Source: Anaerobacillus isosaccharinicus
GTDB taxonomy: Bacteria > Bacillota > Bacilli > Bacillales > Anaerobacillaceae
Length of the DNA: 64,000 nucleotides
Assembly: GCF_001866075.3 (NCBI RefSeq)
Contig: NZ_CP063356.1
Location: 4,082,164-4,146,163, forward strand
Direction of reading: 5' to 3'
The position numbers and the translations under genes were made by a program. The notes under the pieces were generated by a model that had not been told where the DNA came from, did no database searches, and saw only the letters and a list, made by a program, of their open reading frames with translations. Below, piece by piece: positions 53,182 to 61,484 of this stretch (positions are counted from its first letter, which is position 1; each line of letters starts with the position of its first letter).

Positions 53182-54849
53182 TTAATTAGTTGGTAAGCGA
53201 AGTCTACCTTGACTATCCCAAGTATAACCAGCAGCTTCTAACACTTGACGAGCCTGACTAGGATCAAATCCTGGTCTTGAAATATTAGGGTTGTGCCAGA
53301 ATTGGTTCGCTTCGTTAATGTTTAGCCCTGCTCCACCAAATCCACCATATCCTTCTAAGTGAGCATCGACAATCGTGTTAAAGTCAACTGTATAAGCTAA
53401 CGCACGGCGGAATTCTTTGTTATCAAACGGAACGCGGCGAAGATTAAAACCAAGGAATTGGAACCCGATACTTCCAGTTTCTGTAACTGTTAAGTGCTCA
53501 ATTCCTCTAGACTGGTTAATATGCGCAGGAATCATTGGATCAGATAAAGTATCAATATCTTTTCTTTGTAAACCTGCCATAATACCTTCCATTTGACCAT
53601 ACAAACGATAGATCATTCCATCAATTTCGATATTTTCATAGAAGTCTTTGTTTGTTGCTAAACTAATTTCTTCACCACGTCTCCAATGATTAAATTTCAT
53701 TGGACCACTTCCGATTGGGTTTAAGTTAGGGAAATCAGCTGGAGAGGCAATTCCTTCTTCTTCCATTACATTTTCCCAGTAGTGTTTCGGAATAATAGGT
53801 ATTTGTGCTAACGTGTTATTTACAAATGGCGCATAAGGATTTTTCAAGTTAAAACGAACCGTAAACTCATCAACTACTTCCACAGACTCAATTGGATCAA
53901 TAAATGCAAGGAAGTATCCTGGGTTATGCTCAATTTGGAAATCAAACGAGAACTTAACGTCTTCTGCCGTTACAGGTGTTCCATCATGGAACGTCATTCC
54001 TTCACGAACAAATACATCAACTGTAGTATCATCAACAACATTCCAACCAGATGCTGCTGCAGGAGTAGGTGCCCCTTCAAGACTTATACGTACTAGTTTG
54101 TCATAGATTAGACGAAGAATTCTCCATTCGTATGCAGTAGAAGCATCTAATGGGTTTAGTGTATTTAAGTCATACGTTGATCCTACACGGATCACTTTAT
54201 CGTCAGCTAGTGGCTTAACATAATACGGAAGCCACTCACTAAAAATACCTTCTCCCACCATTAGAGGTACATCTGTAAAGCGCTCATTATTGTAGGCTTG
54301 CACGAACATTGGGACATAGGTTGTAATAAATGGTACTTCATTGGCAATAATTTCTTGCGCTTCAAATATCATTTCCCTACGCTTTTCAATGTCCATTTCT
54401 TGGCGTTGGGCTGCCGATAATGCGTCAAACTCGGCATGAACAAAACCACTAGAGTTATTCCCACCCGGACCAGCATTGGAGGAATGAAGAATACTATACG
54501 TAAACATATCAGGATCTAAACGTTCAGCACGTCCTGACCAACCAATTGTATAAACGTCAAAATCATGGTCTTCACCGTTAAATACTCGGTCTACCATTGT
54601 ATTAAATTCAATCGGTCGTACTGTAACATCAATACCAAGCTTACGCCACTCAGCAGCCGCCATATTCGCGGCTTCATATTGTGTCTGGTTTGCTTCAGGT
54701 GTTGAACTTAAAATTGTAATAGACGGAACGACCTCACCATGCTCCACTCCTGAATCGTCGCGGGCATCTGAATCCGTTTTGTCACTCGAGCAGGCCGTCA
54801 TAAATAGAACTAAAACCAATAATAAAGTTCCAATTTTCCAATACTTCAA
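53182..54849 (-). CDS. Peptide-binding lipoprotein (solute-binding family 5)
   Basis: The 555-aa extracellular receptor of the transporter has a lipoprotein signal ending LFMTAC. The family-5 pattern appears in an unusual order: after a first lobe segment (NTMVDRVFNGEDHDFDVYTIGW, SILHSSNAGPGGNNSSG), the canonical start of the domain (IRVGSTYDLNTLNPLDAST) comes only at about residue 235. It continues with FVREGMTFHDGTPVTAEDVKFSF and ends QARQVLEAAGYTWDSQGRL. So the N-terminal 200 residues resemble the C-terminal part of a second family-5 domain, suggesting a rearranged or circularly extended protein. The start is TTG at 54849 with GGGGGAG 6 nt upstream. Confidence 0.88.
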   Translation of the reverse strand: MKYWKIGTLLLVLVLFMTACSSDKTDSDARDDSGVEHGEVVPSITILSSTPEANQTQYEAANMAAAEWRKLGIDVTVRPIEFNTMVDRVFNGEDHDFDVYTIGWSGRAERLDPDMFTYSILHSSNAGPGGNNSSGFVHAEFDALSAAQRQEMDIEKRREMIFEAQEIIANEVPFITTYVPMFVQAYNNERFTDVPLMVGEGIFSEWLPYYVKPLADDKVIRVGSTYDLNTLNPLDASTAYEWRILRLIYDKLVRISLEGAPTPAAASGWNVVDDTTVDVFVREGMTFHDGTPVTAEDVKFSFDFQIEHNPGYFLAFIDPIESVEVVDEFTVRFNLKNPYAPFVNNTLAQIPIIPKHYWENVMEEEGIASPADFPNLNPIGSGPMKFNHWRRGEEISLATNKDFYENIEIDGMIYRLYGQMEGIMAGLQRKDIDTLSDPMIPAHINQSRGIEHLTVTETGSIGFQFLGFNLRRVPFDNKEFRRALAYTVDFNTIVDAHLEGYGGFGGAGLNINEANQFWHNPNISRPGFDPSQARQVLEAAGYTWDSQGRLRLPTN

Positions 54850-54865
54850 TATCTACTCCCCCTTT

Positions 54866-54900
54866 GTTTTATTGACCAGTAAATGTTTGGTCAATAAAAC
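54866..54900. promoter_or_regulatory. 13-bp inverted repeat before the binding-protein gene (operator-like)
   Basis: GTTTTATTGACCA (54866-54878) is perfectly complementary to TGGTCAATAAAAC (54888-54900), with a 9-nt spacer, 17-51 nt before the TTG start. It has no U-run on the minus strand, so it looks like an operator or leader stem more than a terminator. Confidence 0.55.
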
Positions 54901-55090
54901 TATATATTTTAATTGTTAGAATGTTAAGAATATTCTTATATTTATCATTTTTATTAAAAATTTCTTACTATTCTGTTCTTAGTTCTAATAGAAAACAACT
55001 AAAGAGAACATACAACGACGACAAGCGACTTCAAGCGACCGTTTCTTTTAAATCACATGCATAATAAATATTTAATTTTTCTCATATAAA

Positions 55091-55114
55091 AGAGACGCTC
55101 TATCTTGAGCGCCT
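55091..55114 (-). terminator. Terminator of the M28-like peptidase gene
   Basis: GAGACGCTC pairs with GAGCGCCTC (one mismatch, 6-nt loop), then TTTTATA on the minus strand. Confidence 0.7.
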
Positions 55115-55173
55115 CCTTTGGAAAAGTGATACTTATGATTATTTTAATCGCTAGCATATATTCTAAAAATATT

Positions 55174-57123
55174 TTATGCAATTAATCGTAACTGCAAGCA
55201 AAGATCCACCAATGCCTTTGCATATTCTGGGTAATAATAACCTGTTTCGTATCTCGTTAAGGTTAACACTTCTTCTACTGTTCGTTTGCCATCCATCCAA
55301 TAAAAGAGAAAATCGGCATAGCCCATTGGTACTTTTGATTCATACTCTTTGTGCCAATTTAACCGTTCATCCAAAGATAATAGACTAATCTCATCACCAA
55401 TGCGTAAAGGAGCTTTATACGTTCTTGTATAAATACCCGTCATCCAATCTTCAGATCTGAACTCGGTTGTGTCAAGGTTTCGTGTTAATTCAAGGTGTTT
55501 TTTTGTAATCACTTCTAACAGCTGATTTTGAGCAGCAATCGTTTGTTTCGTCCAGTCGATTTGCTCCAACAATTGCTGATAGTTTCTTAGTTTCGCATAG
55601 TTTTCGATTTGCTTTATCGCTTTTGTCTCATAATCTGTGTAGAAAGAAAACGCCTGCAACTTTTCTTCCGTAGAAAAAGACTGATCAATCAACCACTCTT
55701 TTTCACTAATTAAGAAGTTTGAACTTCGACTCGTATGTTGAAATAAATAAGATATCCAGTCTTCTTCTCCTCCGTTAGCAAGCCCATAACCATATAGAGC
55801 CGTAACAACACCGACTTTTTCCATCATCGTTTCATCAAGATGTTGAGGGAGATCTGATGTTGTATGGTAATGTTTATCTGGCCATTGAATGAGCATTGGA
55901 CAAGGTATGCCGATGGTTGGATCAGAAATAATATAATGGTCGCTTCCACCTGAAAATCTCGTTTTTACATAATTAACCGTGCTATATTTTGTTGTCCCTG
56001 AAAAATTAGCCGAATTGCTCATCACATCTTCAACGAGATGATAAGCAAATCGATCAACAAATGTTGGTGTTGCAAGTGGCGGTTGTTCCACACATAAAGG
56101 CCCTCCACCCTTTGTTTGATCCGCTCCAACCATATCTAAGTTTAAAGCAGCAACGGTTTGCTCAATACGATCTGGATGCTGATGGAAATACGCCGCAGTT
56201 CCGTTCATTTCTGGCATCATCAAAAAACGGATCCCAAGCTCAGGCTGTGGCAATGTTCCATCTTGAATCAGCCGTGTTAATGTTCTCATTACTTCCATTA
56301 ATGTTCCTGGGCCTGACGCATTATCTTGCCCACCAGGATAAGGATGACACAAATGACTTACAAGTAAGAGTTCTTCGTGTTTTTTTCCCGGAATAAAATA
56401 CTCAATATTTTCAAACTGTCCTTCATAAAGTTCGGTCTTAACTTTTGCCTTTATAAGAACTTCTCCGTCCTTTGCTAGATTTCTAAGTTCTTCACCAATT
56501 CTTGGGGAGACTACAAAACCAAATGACTTTACTTCTTCCTCAGCATGCCACCAATAAGACGTATATTGACGCGTATCTGGAAGATCCAACCTCGTGCGGA
56601 ACGGTGGATATTCAGCTAAATGATCAAAAATAAGTCCAGTTGCTTTATACTTTTCAACAGCTAAAGCATGGACAACGGCTGGGTTTCCTCGAACAAGAGC
56701 AATTTTCCCTTCAACATCAAGTCCTTCATAGCTACTTTCCTCAGTAGCGTTATCAATGACGATAAGTCCTGTTGTAACACCTTCAGGCAGCGTGGAAATA
56801 CTTCTTTGGATTAGTGAAATTTCTTCTTCTTCAAATCTAGCAATTCGTTTGCGCACAGGTGTTTCAATCCAAAGCTCAGCCGAATCGCAACGCCATTCCT
56901 TAAATGTTTGATGGGATAAAAATCGGTCACCAAAACGAGCAGGAGACGTGACAAGTTCCGCTTCCACTCCATCTCTTTTTAACAAGTTCATAATTTGATT
57001 TGCAGCTTCGCGGTAACCAGGTGAAGCTTGAATTCGGTGGTATTGTCCAATTCTTTCTGCATAACGATAGGCTTGCCTTCCTGACAATTCTTCTTCAATT
57101 GCTTTTCTCCACGAACGAAACAT
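55174..57123 (-). CDS. M28-like aminopeptidase with DUF4910-type layout
   Basis: The 649-aa cytoplasmic product (no signal peptide) has an inserted PA-like domain around residues 90-240 (LDVEGKIALVRG is typical). The zinc-peptidase core follows: LLVSHLCHPYPGGQDNASGPG (His, Asp), MPEMNGTAAYF (Glu), LNLDMVGADQ (Asp) and KHYHTTSDLPQH (His), matching the M28 metal ligands. A C-terminal region of about 200 residues with a winged-helix-like segment (DGKRTVEEVLTLTRYETG) completes it. AAAGGGGG lies before the ATG. It precedes the peptide transporter genes on the same strand, so hydrolysis of imported peptides is the likely role. Confidence 0.8.
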   Translation of the reverse strand: MFRSWRKAIEEELSGRQAYRYAERIGQYHRIQASPGYREAANQIMNLLKRDGVEAELVTSPARFGDRFLSHQTFKEWRCDSAELWIETPVRKRIARFEEEEISLIQRSISTLPEGVTTGLIVIDNATEESSYEGLDVEGKIALVRGNPAVVHALAVEKYKATGLIFDHLAEYPPFRTRLDLPDTRQYTSYWWHAEEEVKSFGFVVSPRIGEELRNLAKDGEVLIKAKVKTELYEGQFENIEYFIPGKKHEELLLVSHLCHPYPGGQDNASGPGTLMEVMRTLTRLIQDGTLPQPELGIRFLMMPEMNGTAAYFHQHPDRIEQTVAALNLDMVGADQTKGGGPLCVEQPPLATPTFVDRFAYHLVEDVMSNSANFSGTTKYSTVNYVKTRFSGGSDHYIISDPTIGIPCPMLIQWPDKHYHTTSDLPQHLDETMMEKVGVVTALYGYGLANGGEEDWISYLFQHTSRSSNFLISEKEWLIDQSFSTEEKLQAFSFYTDYETKAIKQIENYAKLRNYQQLLEQIDWTKQTIAAQNQLLEVITKKHLELTRNLDTTEFRSEDWMTGIYTRTYKAPLRIGDEISLLSLDERLNWHKEYESKVPMGYADFLFYWMDGKRTVEEVLTLTRYETGYYYPEYAKALVDLCLQLRLIA

Positions 57124-57223
57124 GTAAATCCCCCTTTATTATGCTTGTATATTAATATTTCGCTAAACGAATGAATTTCCCTCTATAAATTTTTATAATT
57201 TTCTAAAAGGTTTTATAACTTTT

Positions 57224-57267
57224 AAAAAAAAGAACCCGAATTAGGTCTTTAACACCTAAAACCGGGT
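57224..57267 (-). terminator. Terminator of the D-cysteine desulfhydrase-like gene
   Basis: ACCCGAATTAGGT (57234-57246) pairs with ACCTAAAACCGGGT (57254-57267) with small mismatches, followed by eight T on the minus strand. Confidence 0.8.
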
Positions 57268-57277
57268 CTGTAGCAGA

Positions 57278-58267
57278 TTATTTTTCATAAAATATTGGTG
57301 AATACGCATAAATGGCAGGTGTTCCGCCTGAGTGTAAAAATAAGATCTTATCACTTTGTTTGAAATAACCTTTTCGAATTAAATCGATGAGTCCGGCCAT
57401 CGTCTTACCAGTATAAACTGGATCAAGTAAAATAGCTTCCGTACTTGCTAGTAGCTTAACAGCTTCGACCATTCCTAGCGTTGGCAAGGCATAGCCAGGT
57501 CCGACATATTCATCGAAACAAAGAATTTTTTCACGCGGAATACTCTTTTCAATCCCAAGATGCAGAGCAGTCGCCTTGGTAAGTTCATACACCTTTTCTT
57601 CTTGTTCCTGTTTCGCGCGACTTACATTCATACCGATTACTTCGGTTTTCTTTTCTAAACCTAGGAATCCTGCAAGAAGTCCACCATGCATCCCACCACT
57701 ACCACTTGCACAAATAACATAATCAAAGTCTTCCCCTTGGTCGACAATTTCTTTTGCGCAAGCTGCGTAACCCGTTGCCCCTATCACATTTGAGCCTCCA
57801 ATTGGAATTAAATAAGGTGTTCGTCCCTCTTCCTTAACTTCATTGGCAACTTGATCCATTTCGGCATAAACATCTGTTCCGTTGGCGACAATCTTAATCG
57901 CTTCAGTTCCTAACAATTGATACAAGAGAAAATTACCATTTGTCTGAGTATCATACTGATTAATAGCATTTTCCTCTAAAACGAGAATGCAGTTTAAGTT
58001 GGCCTTTACACAAGCCGCCAATGTTAAGCGGCAATGGTTCGATTGAATTCCACCAGCTGTGATAATTGTATCTGCACCTTTCGCTTTGGCATCAGCAATC
58101 AAAAATTCTAATTTTCTTGTTTTGTTACCACCTTCAGTAAGACCAAGTAGGTCATCCCTTTTTATAGAGATAGTAGGCCCACCTAACGCTTCGGAAAACC
58201 GTGATGCTTCTTCGATCGGTGTCGGTGAATGTGTATAGCGAATTCGTGGAAATTTAGTTAAGTTCAA
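57278..58267 (-). CDS. D-cysteine desulfhydrase / ACC deaminase family PLP enzyme
   Basis: The 329-aa fold-II PLP enzyme shows IKRDDLLGLTEGGNKTRKLEF (PLP lysine in GGNKTRK), ITAGGIQSNHCRLTLAAC (the substrate-contacting SNH of the family), CASGSGGMHGGLLAG (phosphate loop) and FLHSGGTPAIYAY at the end. Family members convert D-cysteine to pyruvate, sulfide and ammonia, or deaminate ACC or other D-amino acids. The first gene of the minus-strand block, it could handle D-amino acids released by DppA. Exact substrate not fixed by sequence. Confidence 0.9.
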   Translation of the reverse strand: MNLTKFPRIRYTHSPTPIEEASRFSEALGGPTISIKRDDLLGLTEGGNKTRKLEFLIADAKAKGADTIITAGGIQSNHCRLTLAACVKANLNCILVLEENAINQYDTQTNGNFLLYQLLGTEAIKIVANGTDVYAEMDQVANEVKEEGRTPYLIPIGGSNVIGATGYAACAKEIVDQGEDFDYVICASGSGGMHGGLLAGFLGLEKKTEVIGMNVSRAKQEQEEKVYELTKATALHLGIEKSIPREKILCFDEYVGPGYALPTLGMVEAVKLLASTEAILLDPVYTGKTMAGLIDLIRKGYFKQSDKILFLHSGGTPAIYAYSPIFYEK

Positions 58268-58412
58268 GGAAAACCTCCTCCTTCAAAATCGTTTATGTAG
58301 TTTGTTTTCGATGTTTCATAATCAATCTCCTTTTTTTAGGGAAAAAAAGAACCGCTGTAAAGTCTATTTCAAGTTAAGTACGGTAATGTTCTTTTAGTTT
58401 TATTTGTTTCTG

Positions 58413-58681
58413 AAAAAAATCGCTAATTTTGATAAACATGCCCGCATATTCCTAATAACTGTAAAAAAAGGGCACTATTTTTGAGAAACATGCCCATATT
58501 TTCCTAATAACTGTAAAAAAAGGGCACTTTTTTTAAAAAACATGCCCGTAACTCCCTAATAAATGTAAATAAAGGGCACTTTTTTTGAGAAACATGCCCA
58601 CATTTTCCTAATAACTGTAAAAAAAGGGCAAATTTCAAATAAAACATGCCCGTATTTCCCGAATAACTGTAAAAAAAAAGG
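58413..58681 (-). repeat. Five tandem 52-bp repeats, each terminator-like on the minus strand
   Basis: ATGCCC starts recur at 58438, 58490, 58542, 58594 and 58646, an exact 52-nt period. On the minus strand each unit reads GGGCATG...AAAAAAGTGCCC followed by TTTTTTT and ACAGTTATTAGG. The left-most copy is degraded. The array lies between the MFS gene stop (58770) and the desulfhydrase start (58267). Confidence 0.85.
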
Positions 58682-58769
58682 CTCTATCAACCTGATCCAA
58701 AACACTTTATCCAATATATGAACTTCGTTGTCATAAATTTCATATATTTTCAAAATGCCTTGATTACAG

Positions 58770-60128
58770 CTAATTGCGGCGAACATGAGCACCTTTAATA
58801 TACAATCCAAATACACAAACCGAACTAATAATTAATCCGATCAGTACAATAAAGATATTTTGATAGCTTAATTGCTCTAAAACTCCTTGTTGCCATGTTA
58901 ATAAAATCCCGGTCATTGTAACGCCAAACGCCCCACCAAAAAATTGTAGTAATTGCGCTAAGCCAATTCCTGAGCCGATTTCCTCTTTCGGTAAAATTCT
59001 TGAATACTCGTTAGAAACACTAGATGTCATTGCCGAAAAGCCAACACTCATAAACATGTAGGTGAAAAGGATGAAAACTGGAGCCTTTGTGGCTGTCAAT
59101 GCAAATAAAACCGTCGCAACAACTAAAGAACTTTGCCCAAACATAATGACAGGTACATTTCCAAAGCGGTCGATAAAACGACCAATAAATTGTGCTGCCA
59201 CGGCAGATAAAATTGCCCCTGGAAATATAATTAATCCAACGGCTGCCGGTTCTTTTTCAAACACAGTAGTGAGAATGAGCGGCATCAAAAATAGAGCAGA
59301 AAAATGAAGCACAAAAGCAATAAAGCCGATATACAGCAACTTCGTATATTGCTTATTTTTAAGAAGCTTTGGTTGGATAAATGGCAAGTCTTTTCGATGA
59401 ATATGTCTCCACCATAATCCGACTAAGACGATCGTGCCAGCTAACAAAACATATGAAAATGTTGAAAGAACTAATAATAACCCTGTTACACATAAACCAG
59501 TCAGGAGTGCCCCAATGAGATCAAATTGGCCAATTTTCACTAATTCTTTAGGCAATAACTTGAAAAATATAGGTAGCAAGATAAAGACTAAACCTGTGAC
59601 CACAAAAAGATAATTCCATCCTAAATATTGGGTAATCACGCCACCGATGACTGGCCCAAGGCCAAAACCAAGGGAAGCAGCTGATGCAATATAGGCCATC
59701 GCTCTTCCCCGCCTTGATAAAGGAATATACCGACTAGCTAGCACCATGGCCAGACCCGGAACGGCCCCAGCTCCTGCTGCTTGAAGTATACGGGCAATTA
59801 ATAATAGATAAAATTGGTTCGCAAAAAAGCCGATCACTGAAGCAATTCCTAATATTGATAATCCAACAAGAAGCAATCGTGAAATTGGGATAAAGTCAGA
59901 TAAACGACTGTAAGTTAACGTTGCTATGGCAAAAACGATTGAATACCCTGAGACAATCCATGCTGCCGTTGCTGAAGTTAACGAAAGATCCAGTAGGACA
60001 TTCGGTAAAGCAACATTAAACATCGTTGTATTCATGACAACTAACCAAACAGTAAAACTCCAAAACAAGACTACTTTATTATCAAGAAATTCCACCGAAC
60101 TTTCCGCTACCAAGTCACTAGAACCCAT
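58770..60128 (-). CDS. MFS exporter, 14-TM TetA(L)/DHA2 type
   Basis: The 452-aa product aligns in order with Tet(L)/Tet(K)-like exporters: NTTMFNVALPNVLLDL in TM1, YSRLSDFIPISRLLLVG (motif A), QAAGAGAVPGLAMVLASRYIP, GFGLGPVIGGVI (motif C), and FPGAILSAVAAQFIGRFIDRFG later. Homologues export drugs or monovalent cations by proton antiport. GGGGGG stands before the ATG. Tandem terminator repeats follow. Specificity is not predictable. Confidence 0.85.
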   Translation of the reverse strand: MGSSDLVAESSVEFLDNKVVLFWSFTVWLVVMNTTMFNVALPNVLLDLSLTSATAAWIVSGYSIVFAIATLTYSRLSDFIPISRLLLVGLSILGIASVIGFFANQFYLLLIARILQAAGAGAVPGLAMVLASRYIPLSRRGRAMAYIASAASLGFGLGPVIGGVITQYLGWNYLFVVTGLVFILLPIFFKLLPKELVKIGQFDLIGALLTGLCVTGLLLVLSTFSYVLLAGTIVLVGLWWRHIHRKDLPFIQPKLLKNKQYTKLLYIGFIAFVLHFSALFLMPLILTTVFEKEPAAVGLIIFPGAILSAVAAQFIGRFIDRFGNVPVIMFGQSSLVVATVLFALTATKAPVFILFTYMFMSVGFSAMTSSVSNEYSRILPKEEIGSGIGLAQLLQFFGGAFGVTMTGILLTWQQGVLEQLSYQNIFIVLIGLIISSVCVFGLYIKGAHVRRN

Positions 60129-60248
60129 AAAAATCCCCCCTTTACTAACCAGATAAAATATCCGTACTTTCTACTATTCCATATTTTATTCGAAACGACG
60201 AGTTAATACCAATAAAATAAATAAAACAGCTTATGAAGATTTTTCTAT

Positions 60249-60293
60249 TAAAAAATAAAAAAGAGCCTGTCCAATAGCACAAAAAATCTTTGT
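60249..60293 (-). terminator. Terminator of the ohr gene
   Basis: On the minus strand GAGCGGTCC pairs with GGACAGGCTC (one bulge), followed by TTTTTTAT, about 30 nt after the stop. Confidence 0.7.
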
Positions 60294-60323
60294 ACTAAGG
60301 ACCGCTCTATTGAATCACGACTC

Positions 60324-60749
60324 TTATTCTACTACTTCCAACTTAACATCGATATTTCCTTTTATGGCTTTTGAGTATGGGCAGAATTCATGAGCTTTAT
60401 GAACTAATTTTTCTAATTTCTCGTTCTCAATGCGAATTCCTTTTACGTAAATGGTTGTGCCAAGTTTAAATCCATCGTCTTTCTCATCCTTTAGCAAGCT
60501 TACACTTACCGTAACTTCTGATTCAAAAAACTCTTTCTCTTTTTTAGCGATGAATTGTAATGCACCATCAAAACACGCAGCATAACCTGCAGCAAATAAC
60601 TGTTCTGGATTTGTCGCATCTGGTAGATCTTTCTTTCTTGCTGACCCCGGCATAGCAATGTTCTGGACTAAATTTCCTTCAGACGAAACGACACTTCCAT
60701 CCCTACCTCCTTTAGCAGTTACAGTAGCCGTAAATACAGGTTTTGTCAT
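60324..60749 (-). CDS. ohr: Organic hydroperoxide reductase (Ohr/OsmC family)
   Basis: The 141-aa thiol peroxidase detoxifies organic hydroperoxides. The two redox cysteines are in GYAACFDGALQF and AHEFCPYSKAIKGN, and the N-terminal pattern FTATVTAKGGRDGSV is typical of Ohr. I choose the ATG at 60749; AAGGGG lies 9 nt upstream, whereas the ATG 9 nt earlier abuts it. It is monocistronic with a terminator. No OhrR regulator gene is adjacent. Confidence 0.93.
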   Translation of the reverse strand: MTKPVFTATVTAKGGRDGSVVSSEGNLVQNIAMPGSARKKDLPDATNPEQLFAAGYAACFDGALQFIAKKEKEFFESEVTVSVSLLKDEKDDGFKLGTTIYVKGIRIENEKLEKLVHKAHEFCPYSKAIKGNIDVKLEVVE

Positions 60750-60762
60750 CTTTCTCATCCCC

Positions 60763-60984
60763 TTAAAAAAAATAGTGATTATTCTTCTCTATTTGTTTAC
60801 CACTAACACCAGTCGATAAAACATCCCTTTGTATAATTCGTTCGAGGAGTGATTGAGTTACTTCTGATGTGCTTTCCACCGTTGTTGTTTCATTATTTGT
60901 AGCAAAGTTTAATGGAGAACTAATAAGCAAAGAGCCAATTACTACACTAAATACTAATAAGACTGAAAATAACCTTTTATTCAG
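60763..60984 (-). pseudogene. Startless exported-protein remnant
   Basis: Seventy-three codons from CTG at 60984 to TAA at 60763 read LNKRLFSVLLVFSVVIGSLL..., a convincing signal peptide, then NETTTVESTSEVTQSLLERI and a short tail. There is an in-frame TAA just upstream, no ATG/GTG/TTG start and no ribosome binding site. It looks like a gene that lost its start or most of its body; translation from CTG is the alternative. It ends 14 nt before the ohr start codon. Confidence 0.45.
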
Positions 60985-61162
60985 TGATTAAGTAACCACA
61001 AATATCCTAATATCTGTTTTTCTTGGCTATTTAAACAGAGTCACAAATAATTCCATGTTTATTTTAATTTTTAAAAACAATACTAATCTTGTTTGAATTT
61101 TATCCTATTCAAATGGCATGGCTGAAAATTATTTTAACAAAACACTTAAGGAGATGTTGTTT

Positions 61163-61339
61163 ATGTTTGGAATGGGCAGAAGAAATAATAATGGCGATAT
61201 GAATACTACACTTATGTTGATGGTTGGTTTAGGCGTTGGCGCAGCGGCATACAGTATGATGAGGGGCCGAAATAACGGCAACAATAATATGAATATGATG
61301 GAGTCAGCACAAAAAGCAATGAACCAACTTAGAGATTAA
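61163..61339 (+). CDS. Small glycine/asparagine/methionine-rich protein, possibly DUF3918-like
   Basis: The 58-aa product reads MFGMGRRNNNGDMNTTLMLM then VGLGVGAAAYSMMRGRNNG, one short hydrophobic segment flanked by Asn- and Met-rich stretches. The central segment recalls DUF3918/YrzQ-type proteins but this is weak. I choose the ATG at 61163 with AAGGAG 9 nt upstream. A terminator lies about 85 nt downstream. Confidence 0.55.
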   Translation: MFGMGRRNNNGDMNTTLMLMVGLGVGAAAYSMMRGRNNGNNNMNMMESAQKAMNQLRD

Positions 61340-61425
61340 TTAAAATAAACAGTGTTATGGGACGGTCCAAAATACATGGACACAATTAAATAAGCTTCTC
61401 ATACTGTTAATTAGTTATTTACAAC

Positions 61426-61459
61426 AAAAAACCTGTGCTGATAGTTTGCACAGGTTTTT
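61426..61459. terminator. Bidirectional terminator
   Basis: AAAAAACCTGTGC pairs with GCACAGGTTTTT around a 9-nt loop, between convergent genes ending at 61339 and 61485. Confidence 0.85.
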
Positions 61460-61484
61460 ACTAGTAATAAAAGCTGAATTAAAA

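Larger units (their letters stand above)
54850..55173. other. Promoter region of the peptide transporter operon
   Basis: This gene-free stretch of about 320 nt contains the inverted repeat at 54866-54900 and the terminator of the upstream M28-like gene (55091-55114). The AT-rich middle should hold the promoter, which I could not fix. Confidence 0.5.

Noticed and set aside
58413-58681. CRISPR array
   Set aside because: The 52-nt period is continuous tandem repetition with similar sequence throughout, so there are no unique spacers.
58556-58816. 86-codon frame over the 52-bp repeats
   Set aside because: It is the translation of the tandem terminator repeats and overlaps the exporter gene.
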